A stretch of 64,000 nt of DNA, from positions 13,094,716-13,158,715 of the forward strand of contig NC_045142.1 of the NCBI RefSeq assembly GCF_008831285.2. Reading direction: 5' to 3'. The translations under genes were made by a program, and so were the position numbers. The stretch comes from Nymphaea colorata (taxonomy: Eukaryota > Streptophyta > Magnoliopsida > Nymphaeales > Nymphaeaceae). The notes below the pieces were generated by a model. The model worked only from the letters and a program-made list of their open reading frames with translations. It searched no databases and was not told where the DNA came from. Shown piece by piece: positions 1 through 10,341 of the stretch (position 1 is the stretch's first letter; each line of letters begins with the position of its first letter).

Positions 1-326
1 AATCCGACCATTTTCAGACTCGGTTAAAGTTGACTGAGTCCAAAATCGTCCATTGCACGTTTTAAAAAACCATTTTTTTCCCTCTCTCTCGCACGATGCC
101 TTTGCCCTCTTGCCTCACCCCTCTCGTCCCTTGCCTTCTCGCCCCTTTCACCCCTCTTGCCTTTCTCATCCTCTCACCTCTCCCCCCCTTGCCCCTCTCA
201 TTCCTTGCCTTTTTGCCCCTTGGAACTCCCAAATGACAGAATTTTTGTCTTGAAATTCTTAGTATCTACAAATTTTGGATCATGATTTAATGATTTATGA
301 ATATACTATTTTGTTTATAATTTTTT

Positions 327-330
<4 letters not shown>

Positions 331-366
<36 letters not shown>

Positions 367-510
367 GTATTTATTTATTTATATATATATGTGTGTGTAC
401 GGCCGTACCCCCACACCCAAGTTTTTGGAAAATGATTCGTACCCGTACCCGCACCGGTACCCGTACCGGCACCCATACCGGCACCCGCACCCGTACCTAT
501 GTGACATAGG
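331..510 (+). repeat. (TA)n microsatellite plus GTACCC-rich minisatellite (dispersed repeat, copy 1)
   Basis: A TA tract at about 331-390 runs into a CCACACCCAAGTTTTT motif. It is followed by short tandem units of the type ACCCGTACCGGC (about 440-500) and ends at a TATGTGACATAG motif. The same order of parts, (TA/CA)n, CACACCCAAGTTTTT, then GTGACATA, recurs at about 12240-12375, 13010-13190 (inverted) and 25072-25205. I therefore read it as one copy of a dispersed repeat rather than an isolated microsatellite. The upstream 1-330 is a C/T-rich low-complexity stretch with no gene I can support. Confidence 0.6.
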
Positions 511-545
511 TTATAACTTTCTTGCAGATCATCTTACCTTTTGCA

Positions 546-833
546 ATTGAATCAAACACATTGAAAGAGATGTTTTATTTTGTTCTCAACAAGGTAAACA
601 AATCAATCCAAGTTCAGCATCTAGCTTCAAAAGCTTAGACTGCTTATATTCTCACTAAACCCTCAGCACTGATATCTTCAATAAATTCAGGTTTAAGCTG
701 AATGTGCAACTCTTACTGCTCAGCTTGTAGGGGGGTGTGAAGACTCATGATCAAACAGCACCAAGCATGGACAAGGAAGGTAGTTGGGATTTGGATTCTA
801 GAATCAAGGAAAAATCAAAATGGAAGGGATATT
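546..833 (+). mobile_element. 3' end of an older Ty1/copia element (RNase H tail, PPT, start of LTR)
   Basis: Reading the plus strand with frame changes, 546-735 resembles the end of a copia RNase H domain: an IQVQHLASK motif, then YILTKP, then FRFKLNV. A purine tract (AGGGGGG) ends at 735, and an LTR-like start TGTGAAGACTC begins at 736. The reading frame is broken by several stops and shifts, so this is a fossil. The LTR is interrupted at 833 by the copia element at 834-5761 and appears to resume at 5767. Identification rests on the usual copia layout, with RNase H tail, purine tract and TG directly adjoining. Confidence 0.6.
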
Positions 834-1150
834 TGTTGAAGAAAGGGGTTTTATGCACCTCCCTTTTTTGAACAGTTATATTGATAAGGATGTGTATCTT
901 TTTCTGGTTTTTTATCTTTCTATGTTGGAAGTTATTTTTGGACAGTTATCATCTCCTTCCTTGGTTAGTTCTCTTATGGTGGAGGTGTGTGAAGTTTTGG
1001 TTGTTCTCTCACCTGTAAAAGAACTCATTGTTATTAGTGTGTGAAAGCAGCCATTGTGCTGTCTTGTGTGTGGACGTAGGCCACTGATCAGGCCTAACCA
1101 CATTAAACTTTGTGTGCTTGCTCTATCCTTCTTTCTCTCTTACTTCAACA
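834..1150 (+). repeat. 5' LTR of copia element 1
   Basis: 317 bp from TGTTGAAG to CTTCAACA. It aligns with 5481-5761 over most of its length with scattered substitutions. It is followed directly by TGGTATCAAAGC, a near match to the initiator tRNA-Met primer-binding site. It carries about 42 bp near its 3' end that the partner LTR lacks. Confidence 0.9.
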
Positions 1151-1162
1151 TGGTATCAAAGC
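1151..1162 (+). other. Primer-binding site, tRNA-Met type
   Basis: TGGTATCAAAGC directly abuts the 5' LTR. The usual plant copia site is TGGTATCAGAGC, so there is one mismatch. Confidence 0.85.
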
Positions 1163-1770
1163 GTGTAGCATTTCCACTGAGGTTGTTGAGGCTTTGATCC
1201 TAAGTTTCAGAGAGCTTTCTGTGTTTTTCTATCGATGAGTCAAGCAGACACACCAACTCAAAAACTTCACCGGATTCCGGCTACCGGCGCTGTCAGCTCC
1301 GGTGTCAGAAAGCGTCAAGCATAGGCTCGTTAGAATCGCCTGCAAAATTTCAAATTTTTTGGAGCAGTCGTTGCGGAGATACAGATTTTTGAACGACTAT
1401 CTGTCGCTGGAAGTTTTCCTGCGACTCTATCCAGGCGTGACTTTCTCTCTCACGCGTTTCTCTTTGGGGTTGATTCAAGGGTCGAGCAAGGGTGCGTTGG
1501 ATTCGGGCTGGTGTCTACTATTTTTAGACAAATTTTCAGATTTTTTGGATGATCCTGCAAAAAACGGTGGATTTTACAAGTACCGCAGGTTTCTGTAGCT
1601 TCTTGTGAACTTGAGGAACAACCAGAAGACGAGAAGAAATCTTCACGCGATTTCTCTCCAGTGTTCATTTGGAGCTGAAACTAGGGCGTCCACTCTTCAC
1701 CCCGTCAGTGAGTTCCTGTCCAATTTTCAAATTTTTCTGAGTTGGAGGTGATTTTTTAAAAATTCGGCGA

Positions 1771-2823
1771 GTGATTGCTGGCCCTGGACGATGCCTGGGC
1801 AGACCTGATCTCCTTATTCTCATCTCTGTGAACATCATGGCTGAGACAGGCAACAATCGAATCATTGAGAAGATTGTTGTTCAAGAGCAACCCAATCCTA
1901 CTATTAAAATCACGTCGGTGCTTCTCAATGGGATAAATTATCTTGCATGGTCAAAATCAGCAACATTATTTTTGAGTGGAAAATCAAAATTTGAATATGT
2001 TACTGTGACCTCCCAAAACCAGGTGAGAATAACTCTTTCTACAAAGAGTGGAAGATGAACAATCACATGGTCAGTCTTGGTTGATGAATTCTATGGAACC
2101 TAGAATTCAACAAGGTTTTTTCTTTGTTGAAACTGCTGCACAAATTTGGAAAAAGGCCAAAGAGCTGTATAGTGAGAAAAACAATATTGCTAGGATGTTT
2201 CATTTGTCAAAAAAAAAATTATAGTATAAAGAAAGATCAGAAAACCAGTTTCAGTGAACATCGTAGTGATCTTCAAGGGTTGTGGGATGAGTTAGACTAC
2301 TTAGTTGATATGACTGAAAGTCTGCAAACCAGAGATCGTTTACGTGAGCAGCAAAAAATCTTTCAATTGCTTAACAGTCTTGGTACAGAATATGAACCAA
2401 TACGGCAGCAGATTTTTGTGCATACATCACTGTTGTCATTATCCATCATTTGTTCTTTATTAATGAGTGATAAATCAAGGAAGCAGGGTCATGATTCCCT
2501 CGCTGCCAAAGGGGGAAGAATCTGATGATAAAGTTGCTTTTGTGGCTGCTAAGAGACAGAATGTGTTTAACCGATGGAAAGGAAAAATGAAGAAAGTTTG
2601 CACTTTTTGTAAAAAGGAGGGACACTTGCGCGAGCGATGTTGGGATTTGAATGAGAGACCAGAACATAAGAAGTCACTGTTTGAAAAATCTAGAGAAACT
2701 TCATCCTCGGCAAAAGTGGCTGCTACCAAATCTAAAGAGACTAATGATGCTACAACTGTCTTAGAAAAGATTTCAAAATTGCTAAAGCACATGTCTATCA
2801 AGCAAGAAGCCATGCCAAATTAG
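1771..2823 (+). pseudogene. copia gag remnant with zinc knuckle
   Basis: Three overlapping pieces in different frames (1771-2058, 2124-2525, 2467-2823) together resemble a copia gag of the UBN2 type. The early part has an LNGINYLAWSKS motif. The middle part carries LWDELDYLVD, and the last part a CCHC zinc knuckle, CTFCKKEGHLRERC (C-X2-C-X4-H-X4-C), for nucleic-acid binding. At least two frame changes separate the pieces. The last piece ends at a stop just before the gag-pre-integrase region, with no protease between them. Confidence 0.75.
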
Positions 2824-2839
2824 CTCCAAAATTCTACAC

Positions 2840-5493
2840 ATGGCAAATTTGAATTCTAATTTGTTATCTATATCGAAACTTACAAGAGAACTTAATTGTT
2901 GTGTTACTTTCTCTCCAACTGATGTGATTATTCAGGACATTGCGACGAGGAAGATGATTGGTAAGGGAGAATTACGCCATGATGTTTATTGGTTGGACAA
3001 CACAAGTAGTGCATTGGTCACAAGTTCTAAATCAAATGGAGAGTTATGGCACCGGCGACTTGGACATGTGTCAAGTCAAACTTTGAAAGTTCTAATTCCT
3101 AAGTTAGTCTTTAATTTGTAGTTGTGTGACATTTACAAATTTGCCAAGATGTCTAGATTACCATTTGGTACTATAGAAAATCATACTAACACTTTGTTTT
3201 AGTGCATTCTGATGTTTGGGGCTTTGCGTCTGTGGATTCTTATAGTGGATATCGTTACTATGTGACTTTCATTGATGATTGTTCTAAAATAACATGGTTG
3301 TACCTGCTGAAATCTAAAAATGAAGTTTTTTCAAAGTTTTGTGAGTTATTTAGGATGATTGAAACTCAGTATAATGCTCGTGTGAAGGTCCTGAGATCAC
3401 AGACAATGGAACTGAATACAAAAATCAAGAATTTGATCAATTTGAGAGAATGCATGGCATTACTCATCAATTTACATGTTTGGATACTCCTCAACAAAAC
3501 GAGGTGGCTGAGAGAAAAAATAGACATCTGTTAGAAACAACTCGCTCATTACTATTCCAAATGTCAATACCAAAAAGGTTTTGGAGTGATGTAGTTATGA
3601 CAACATGTTATATTATAAACAGGCTTTCTTCAAGACATTTGAATAATAAATCTCCAATGGAAATACTTATGAACAGACCTATCAAAATTGCACACTTTAG
3701 GACTTTTGGGTGTGTAGTTTTTGTCAAATGCAAAGGATCTGACAGGTTAAGTCAAAGAGCCAAGCGGTGTGTCTTCTTGGGGTATTCTTCATCAAAAAAA
3801 GGATATCGGTGCTTCGATTTAGAAACCAACCAAGTGTTGATCTCACGAGATATTTGCAAGACTATGTTACTTATTCTACTCAAATATTTCCAATTAATCA
3901 TTATCTATGCTATGATCGGGTATCATCCAAGCAAGTTGCATACTTGAGCAATATATCTAAAGTTGTTGATCCAAATTCCTATCAAGAAGCTATGAAGAAC
4001 TGTGTTTGGGTAGAAGCGATCAATGAAGAGCTAAATGCCCTTCACAAAAGTAACACTTGGGAACTGGTTCAAATGCCAAATGATAAGAAGGTGATTTGTT
4101 GTAGGTGGATTTTTAAAACCAAGTATCATAGTGATGGTACCATAAAGCGACACAAAGCTCGGCTTGTAGCAAAAGGCTACACTCAAACTCATGGATTGGA
4201 CTATGATGAAACATTTGTGCCCGTTGTTAAAATGAACACTGTCAGAATTATTTTATCCATTGCTTGCAATCTCAATTGGGAACTGTTTTAGTTAGATGTG
4301 AAAAATGTGTTTCTACAATGTGATTTGAACAAAGAAGTATATATGCAATTACCTCCAGGGCACCCACAAGAAGGAAAACTAAACTTAGTGTGCAAACTCA
4401 AAAAGTCTATATATGGTCTTAAACAATCTCCTCGTGCATGGCATCAAAAACTAAGCACTGCTTTAGAAGATAGAGGATTCAAGCGCAGTCTTGCAGACAA
4501 CTCAGTATTTATCAAAAGGGCTGGAGAGACAATAGTGATAATTCTTGTTTATGTAGATGATATTATTGTAACCGGAAATGATCATGACCATATTTCTACC
4601 ACCAAACAATTCCTTCACCAAACTTTTGAAATAAAAGATTTGGGAAAGTTGAGATATTTTCTTGGGATAGAAATATCTAAATTAAAGAAAGACATCTTTA
4701 TGTTTCAAAGAAAATATACCTTTGATCTTCTCAAGGAGACATGAAAACTTGGAGCTAAACCTGCCTTGACACCTATTGAACCCTACATAAAATTGGATGT
4801 AGAAGATGATGAAGCTTTGGGAGATGTTTCTAGATATCAACGATTGGTTGGAAGACTGATTTATCGTTTGCCATTAGTCGGGTCAATCAGTTTATGCATT
4901 CCCCTAAGAATATACATATGAAAGTTATTGATAGAATTTTGAGATATTTGAAAGGCTCTTCAGGACAAGGATTATGGTACAAGGCAAATGGAAATATTGA
5001 TGTTAGAGGATTCATAGATGTTGATTGGGCTGACAGCACAGATAGAAAATCCACATCGGGATATTGTGTTTTTGTTGGAGGAAATTTAGTGACATAGAAA
5101 AGCAAAAAACAACACACAGTGTCACGATCCAGTGCAGAAGCAGAGTATAGAGTGATGGCTACTACAGCGAGTGAACTTGTTTGGGTTAAATCTCTTATTT
5201 GTGAAATAAGATTCAAAGTTGAAAAATCAGTTCTATGCATTGTGACAATCAAGCGGTGGTACACATTACAGCTAATTCAGTATTTCATGAGCGCACTAAA
5301 CACAATAATTGACTGCCATTATGTGCGTGAACAGGTTCAGCAAAAAGTGATTATAACTTCATATACTAGAAGCAATGATCAGCTTGCCCATGGATTAACT
5401 AAAGGTTTGGATATGAAACGACTTGAGGAGCTAAAATTCAAGTGGGGCTGCTATAATCTCTACGCCCACTTGAGGGGGAGTGTTGAAGAATAG
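2840..5493 (+). pseudogene. copia pol remnant (gag-pre-integrase, integrase, RT, RNase H; no protease)
   Basis: Coding similarity starts at a gag-pre-integrase motif (NLLSISKLTREL, then WHRRLGH). It continues through integrase (HSDVWG at 3202, FIDDCSK, then QQNEVAERKNR), reverse transcriptase (ARLVAKGYTQTHGLDYDETF at about 4165, [21 protein letters not shown] at about 4551) and RNase H (DWADSTDRKSTSGYCVF, then [10 protein letters not shown]). Stops and frameshifts break it at about 3121, 3530, 3947, 4291, 4744 and 5097. The DSG protease motif expected before NLLSISKL is missing: the gag stop and this region are only about 20 bp apart. Non-functional. Confidence 0.88.
5471..5480 (+). other. 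Polypurine tract of copia element 1
   Basis: TGAGGGGGAG lies immediately before the 3' LTR start TGTTGAAG. This is the standard second-strand priming site position. Confidence 0.85.
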
Positions 5494-5761
5494 GGTTTTA
5501 TGCACGTCCCTTTTTTGAATAGTTATATTTATAAGGACGTGTCTCTTTTTCTGGTTTTTTATTTTTCTATGTTGCCAGTTATTTTTGGACAGTTATCATC
5601 TCCTTCCTTGGTTAGTTCTCTCATGGTGGAGGTGTGTGAAGTTTTGGTTGTTCTCTCACCTGTAAAAGAACTCATTGTTATGGTGGAGGTGTGTGAAAGC
5701 AACCATTGTGCTGTCTTGTGTGTGGACGTAGGCCACTGATCAGACCGAACCACGTTAAACA
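5481..5761 (+). repeat. 3' LTR of copia element 1, with a local duplication and a short deletion
   Basis: Starts TGTTGAAG and ends AAACA, followed by the target-site copy ATATT. Compared with the 5' LTR it has an extra copy of TGGTGGAGGTGTGTGAA at about 5679-5696. It also lacks about 42 bp just before the terminal CA. The deletion lies between two A-rich ends sharing AAAC/AACA, consistent with slippage or microhomology repair. Confidence 0.88.
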
Positions 5762-5766
5762 ATATT

Positions 5767-6120
5767 ATAAGAGAAATAGTTTGAACAAAAGGAAGGACAG
5801 CACTATGACCAATGTTGTCTCCCAAAATCAGTGTGTAATGAATACCTATCAAGTATCAAAGTAGGAAACCAGATGAGATTGTAAAAGAGAATCTTGACTG
5901 TAATTGTTTGAATGTAGGAAGGTGCAACATGAGTTACCTTCCACCACCCTGTAAAGCAAATATTCAAACTGAGGGTGAGAGACTCAATGCAATTGAAGAA
6001 ACAAGAAAGTATTGAAGTCTCCTATAGTGGATGTAGCTTAACAGCCAAGCCACGTTGAAATTTTTGGGTTTGTGCTGTGCTCTTCTTCTAGGCATCTTTC
6101 TTTTCTCTTAGGCTCAATAA
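5767..6120 (+). mobile_element. Probable remainder of the older copia LTR
   Basis: After the ATATT duplication the sequence resumes with features seen in many plant copia LTRs: a GTTACCTTCCACCACCCTGTAA stretch at about 5932, then GTGGATGTAGC...AAGCCACGTTGAAA near 6020-6060 and a CTTTTCTCTTAGG end. Copia element 1 carries the parallel motif GTGGACGTAGGCC...AACCACGTTAAA. This would be the other half of the LTR that began at 736. The outer end is not defined, and no second copy is in the window to align with it. Confidence 0.45.
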
Positions 6121-6880
6121 AATGTCTTGATTTATTACGCTGAGGTTGTTTGTTTGTGTGGTAGTGAAATAGGGTTAGTAAGTGGACAAGTGCAGTACAA
6201 CCCCCCATTCTCCAAAACAAAAGGTGCAATTTAACTTAATTACTAAAAATTGATGACACTCTTGTCCAAACAAAAAAACTGAAATTCAAGAGTTCAAATA
6301 GAAGGTGAAGACTTGTGGATGTGTCATTAGAGCATGATTATTTGTAGAAAGGCTCAGCATGACACGATTCCATTAGGCAGTCAAAGAAGCCTTTGAATTG
6401 AAAGTTGATGTTCTTCGAGGAAACCACCTAGACAAATTATACTCTTGCACTCCAAGTATGTAGAGCTACTCCATCTTCATAAAGTGGGGCTGCTTAGTCA
6501 AGTCGATACTACATGGATTTGTCTGAAAATAATAACCTACAAATTGTTGAGAATCAAAGACTATTGAGAGACACACCTTAGTCCCAGTTGTGGCCTTCAA
6601 ACCATCAGAATGTGAAATTCCTATTGAGTGTTTGTACTCATGCAAGCATATGCTCATACTTCAGAGGATTCATTGTCACAAATATCATTTTCAGGTTCTT
6701 ACAATGAGGCTTTTCTCGGAGTGTTACTTTCGTTTCTCAGGAAGTTCTCAAGGATTCAAACGTAAAAAAAAAAAAAAGCACAATGACATAAAAAATCATG
6801 AAATTATGAGTTTTCCACTAACTTTTTAGTAGATTAATAATGTGATACTTTTCTGATGCCTTCTTTTTCATTGCTTGAAG
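6121..6880. other. No gene seen
   Basis: Unique-looking AT-rich sequence with a poly(A) tract at about 6766-6777. Short frames have no recognisable motif. It may be intron of the gene whose last exons lie at 6881-7288. Confidence 0.4.
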
Positions 6881-7288
6881 AATTCCTTTTTCTGATCTGG
6901 AGACTATGTGGAACTCCCCATCGTCACAATTGATGGTGAACTTCTATAATGAAACTGGGTCAGGTTTCCACCTTACACCTGGAGGTATGCTTAATTCATG
7001 TCCTCACCTGGAATCAGCATAATTTGGCATAATAAATCAAGAATGCTGGATTTTGCATTATTTATCTGCCATGGGTTATACTTACTGTTCCATTACCATC
7101 TTCCTCAGCAAATTTGTGTTGGTTTGCTAGGTTTGGAATTTGATGAGCACCTGTTAAGAATTGGAAAATACACAACGGTGCGGGTTGCAGCATCTTTAAA
7201 CTTCCCCCGCAGACTGCCACCTGAGGAAGATGAACAGCTTTTCAAAATTGATATTCGCTCAATAGGGCTTAAGACAAGACTCCTGTAA
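6881..7288 (+). CDS. Last two exons of an unrecognised gene (partial)
   Basis: Two coding pieces splice cleanly. Exon A (6881-6984) follows CTTGAAG and ends before a GTATGC donor. Exon B (7131-7288) follows TTTGCTAG and ends in TAA. The join restores a glycine codon and gives a continuous C-terminus that includes MVNFYNETGSGFHLTPGG, RIGKYTTVRVAASLNF and a terminal IDIRSIGLKTRLL. The composition (mixed charged and hydrophobic, no stops, correct splice phase) looks like a real protein. I do not recognise the family. The upstream exons would lie left of the retroelement nest or outside the window, so the locus may be broken. No later exon is expected because of the stop. Confidence 0.5.
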
Positions 7289-7689
7289 GCCCCAGGTTTT
7301 GTTCAGTTAATGCAGGCAGAAAGAAAGATGAATTCTGATTTGTGAAGGCCTGCTGCTTGTTGCCATGCACTAAATTCACTCTGTTCTGCCTATTGGGAAA
7401 AAGAATTTTGTTGTAAAGATAAAAAGATAATATTTTGTGCTTGAGGTAACGAATCTGTTCATCCTTGCAAGGATTCTCTGTTACGATGGCATTGAATCCA
7501 CAAATTTGGAGCCATCCCATTCACAGGGGTACCGAAGCAAACAAATCTAACTTTGCTGTGATTCAAGTTCTATGGACAAACAAACTCAACGTATTCTATT
7601 TGGGCAATACACGAATTACTCAAAGTATAACACCGTCTGCTGGTTATGGTAGCCTTCCACCACCATTGGCGATTGGTTTTCTTGTCTTA
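7289..7689. other. No gene seen; possible 3' UTR of the preceding exons
   Basis: Short frames only, none with a recognisable motif. Confidence 0.35.
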
Positions 7690-7921
7690 GGTTGAGTTTG
7701 ATACCTTCAGATCTTAGATCAGAGGCTGCATAAAAAGGTGTGTTTTGAGAGGTCCTTAGTTTAAACAGTGACATGGATTTTAGTCCGCAGGACATGTTGA
7801 AAACCATGGATTTACGGTCGGATTGGAGGGAGGTATGACCTTAAATCCATAGATCTAAGATCATAGGATTACAGAACACCGCGGATCTGGATCTGAGATG
7901 CACCGAGAAACAAACACAACC
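7690..7921. mobile_element. Tourist-like MITE (PIF/Harbinger type), TSD TTA
   Basis: 232 bp with terminal inverted repeats: GGTTGAGTTTGAT at the left end and, on the opposite strand, GGTTGTGTTTGTT at the right. It is flanked by TTA on both sides (7687-7689 and 7922-7924), the 3-bp target duplication typical of PIF/Harbinger. There is no coding capacity. The interior contains palindromic AGATCTTAGATC-like words. A relative lies at 47948-48191. Confidence 0.6.
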
Positions 7922-8159
7922 TTAAGGTGGATCTTGTTATCCAAATTGATTGTATTTGTGAGATGGATAGCGTCTTGGTCGTACTTGGTGCCTCAGTTGT
8001 CATCCTCTCCGTGTTGCTATTTGATTTATGCGAACTAGCCCTTGCATGTGGTTTCATAGCATTAATTTCAAGTGCCACAAATTTTTGTCGTCATTGGTAA
8101 CCTCATATGCAACCATAAATTAGAAGTTGGAGCAACTGAAAAGCATTTTGTTGAACCCA

Positions 8160-8275
8160 GAGAGGTAAATAACAACTAGGGAGGGGCTGATCCTGGTACC
8201 AGCATATAGCTGGTTAGGGGTTCAAATCTCAGTGTGACCATTCTCAACTAGGTCTTTCCTTGTTGGGGTGAGAAC
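8160..8275 (+). repeat. Possible tRNA-derived SINE fragment
   Basis: A GGTTCAAATCTCA word (8218-8230) resembles a pol III B box and follows a CCAGCATATAGCTGGTTAGG stretch. Layout and size fit the head of a plant SINE, but no clear tail or target duplication was found. Low confidence. Confidence 0.25.
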
Positions 8276-8282
8276 ACAGGTA

Positions 8283-8405
8283 GAGCTGCGCAGCAGTCGG
8301 GCCAGCCCAACCGAAAGTCAGGTTTAGACTGTCCCATAGCCCATGCCCGCAAGCTCGCGCCCAGCCCAACCATGAACGATCAGGTTCAAGCTCAGCCTGA
8401 ATGTG

Positions 8406-8446
<41 letters not shown>

Positions 8447-8460
8447 TATTGGGCCAAGTC
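8283..8460. repeat. GGGCC/GCCCAACC-rich stretch and (AT)n microsatellite
   Basis: A GC-rich stretch with repeated CAGCCCAACC words is followed by (AT)n at about 8408-8452 and GGGCCAAGTCGGGTTG. It may be a fragment of a hAT-like terminus (compare the GGGCCGGGCC end at 53715), but no paired end is visible. Confidence 0.35.
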
Positions 8461-10341
8461 GGGTTGTTGTGTCTTTATACCGGTACATGCCAAGGTGAAC
8501 TTCATTGTTTTTATGTGAAATATCACTGACAATAAATTTTCTTGTGTAATAATCTTCGTGGGTGCATCACCCTTGAAAGTTATTTCTTCATTGCATTCAC
8601 TTTCCACTCAATTGAAAAATAGATTCTTCACTGCTAGCAGACGACGATTACCACTTTCACCAAGTTAAGTGCAGCACAAACTCCCATGAAGCAATTTGCA
8701 ATTGTTACATGCAATACACTTCTCTTCTGGTGAAAAAGAAGGGTGATTTTGGCCATTGATGCAATTTATTTGAAAATAGATGGAAAAAGGAGATTGGTGA
8801 TTTAATTTCAGTGCGAGATTCAGGTTTAAGAAAATGGATGGGAAATAGTTACGTGGAGCTGGTCCATTAGGTTCAGTTCTGAACGAAAAATGGATGGCGA
8901 ATTTAGAGTATTAAAATAATAGAGTATAGTCGTAAATAATTATTTCTCTTTTTAAACAGGGATGGAGAGGTTTTTCTTGGATATAATACGCCAAAAATAA
9001 AAGGGAAAGAAAAAATGCGGTAATTTTTTTAAAAACTATAGAAATTAAGGGAAAATAAAATAAATGAGAAACAAAAAAGACCATCAAAGTTAGATAAGCA
9101 GCAAATAAAAAATTAAAAAAAAAAGTAGTTTGACATTTAAAAATTTTAAAAACACATCAAATGAAAAAAAAAACACAACAATACCTGCTTTCCTCTTTTT
9201 TTTAATGAAATAATGGCGTTTTTTTGCCTTTTTTTAGCTGACTTATTTTTCACGTTTCAACTTTTTTTTTTTTCCTATGAAGCTATTTTTCAAGGAAGAC
9301 AATGTTGTCTTGGTTTGCAATCTTCGCAAAAAAGCAGTGGGCGATTTAGCTTGAAAGAGTGATTCCCTCTTGTAGACAAAAACATTGGTAATTTAGACGA
9401 AAATATGTGGCTGATTTGTCATAGAATGAAATCTTAGCCGCACCCCAGAGTTATGTGTCAGGTTTTAACTGGTAAGTTTGGCACATTTAAATAGAAAATA
9501 TTTTTCCACAATTACGTTGCTGCTGGGAGGGGCCGACACAAATGAGTAATGGGGGAATTCAAAAATGGTTACATTGAGGGGCATAACAAGGGGCATGCAA
9601 ACGATGCATCTTTGGTTTAATAATTTCCATGGATGTTATTCATCTGAACTGCAAATGGTACAAATGGTAGCATGATTGGCACTCAAATGAAACAATGTAC
9701 AGTAAAACTTTTCAGTTCCAAAACAACCTTAGACCCTAACAGCAAGGAAAGAAAGAGCGGTTCACCTCTCGCATACCACCAGAAATCAAGTACATTGTTC
9801 CTCACTTCTGAATTTAGTAAGAATTGGTAAGATTTAGTGTCTAGTTCAAAATTATTGAAACAAATCACTTCCAATGATTTTGGTTACCACTTTGATCATG
9901 TTTCGATTGAATATAATCCTACAGTAATAAAAAATCTTAAATAATTCCAGTCAGCTAATCAAGCAATAGTTATATACAATATAGCAAACTCGATAAATTT
10001 AATTGGAAAAATTTATCACCTTACCACGAATCCTTCCAGGTTCTTGTTTCCAGTCATGATAATGACCGCAGAAACCTTCATGCACGCCTCAATAGGAGGT
10101 TGAAGTGAAGTTTCACATTCAATCAACGGCCAATTTAAAGCTTCTAGTACTCTAAAGATCAACATAGTAGTTGCATTCTCAAACTAAATATTCGAAATTT
10201 GTTTCTCAGCTGCAGATCACTCGGCACGATGTCGAACCCCGCCGTGCACAGTGCTGCGGAGGGATTTTAACTGCCTTTCGGTTGGTTCGGGCTCGTTTGC
10301 TACCCACCCAGCCACACTCGCTCTCTCTCGCTTGCTCTCTC
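8461..10341. other. AT-rich intergenic sequence, promoter side of SAM50
   Basis: Homopolymer A and T tracts dominate 8930-9300. No coding motif was seen. The last few hundred bases should include the SAM50 promoter and 5' UTR; CT-rich repeats (CTCTCTCTCGCTTGCTCTCTC) directly precede the start codon. No confident TATA box was assigned. Confidence 0.4.

Larger units (their letters stand above)
834..5761 (+). mobile_element. Ty1/copia LTR retrotransposon, degenerate, with target-site duplication ATATT
   Basis: The element begins with TGTTGAAG at 834 and ends with AAACA at 5761. It is flanked by the 5-bp direct repeat ATATT (829-833 and 5762-5766). The parts, in order, are 5' LTR (834-1150), a tRNA-Met type primer site (1151-1162), gag, gag-pre-integrase, integrase, reverse transcriptase, RNase H, a purine tract (TGAGGGGGAG, 5471-5480) and 3' LTR (5481-5761). 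The integrase-before-RT order is diagnostic of copia. Coding is spread over many short frames with stops and frameshifts, and the protease segment is absent, so the copy cannot be autonomous. It sits inside the LTR of an older copia copy. Confidence 0.92.

Noticed and set aside
8283-8460. A second hAT element by its GGGCC-rich end
   Set aside because: GC-rich words resemble hAT subterminal repeats, but there is no opposite end, TIR or 8-bp duplication.
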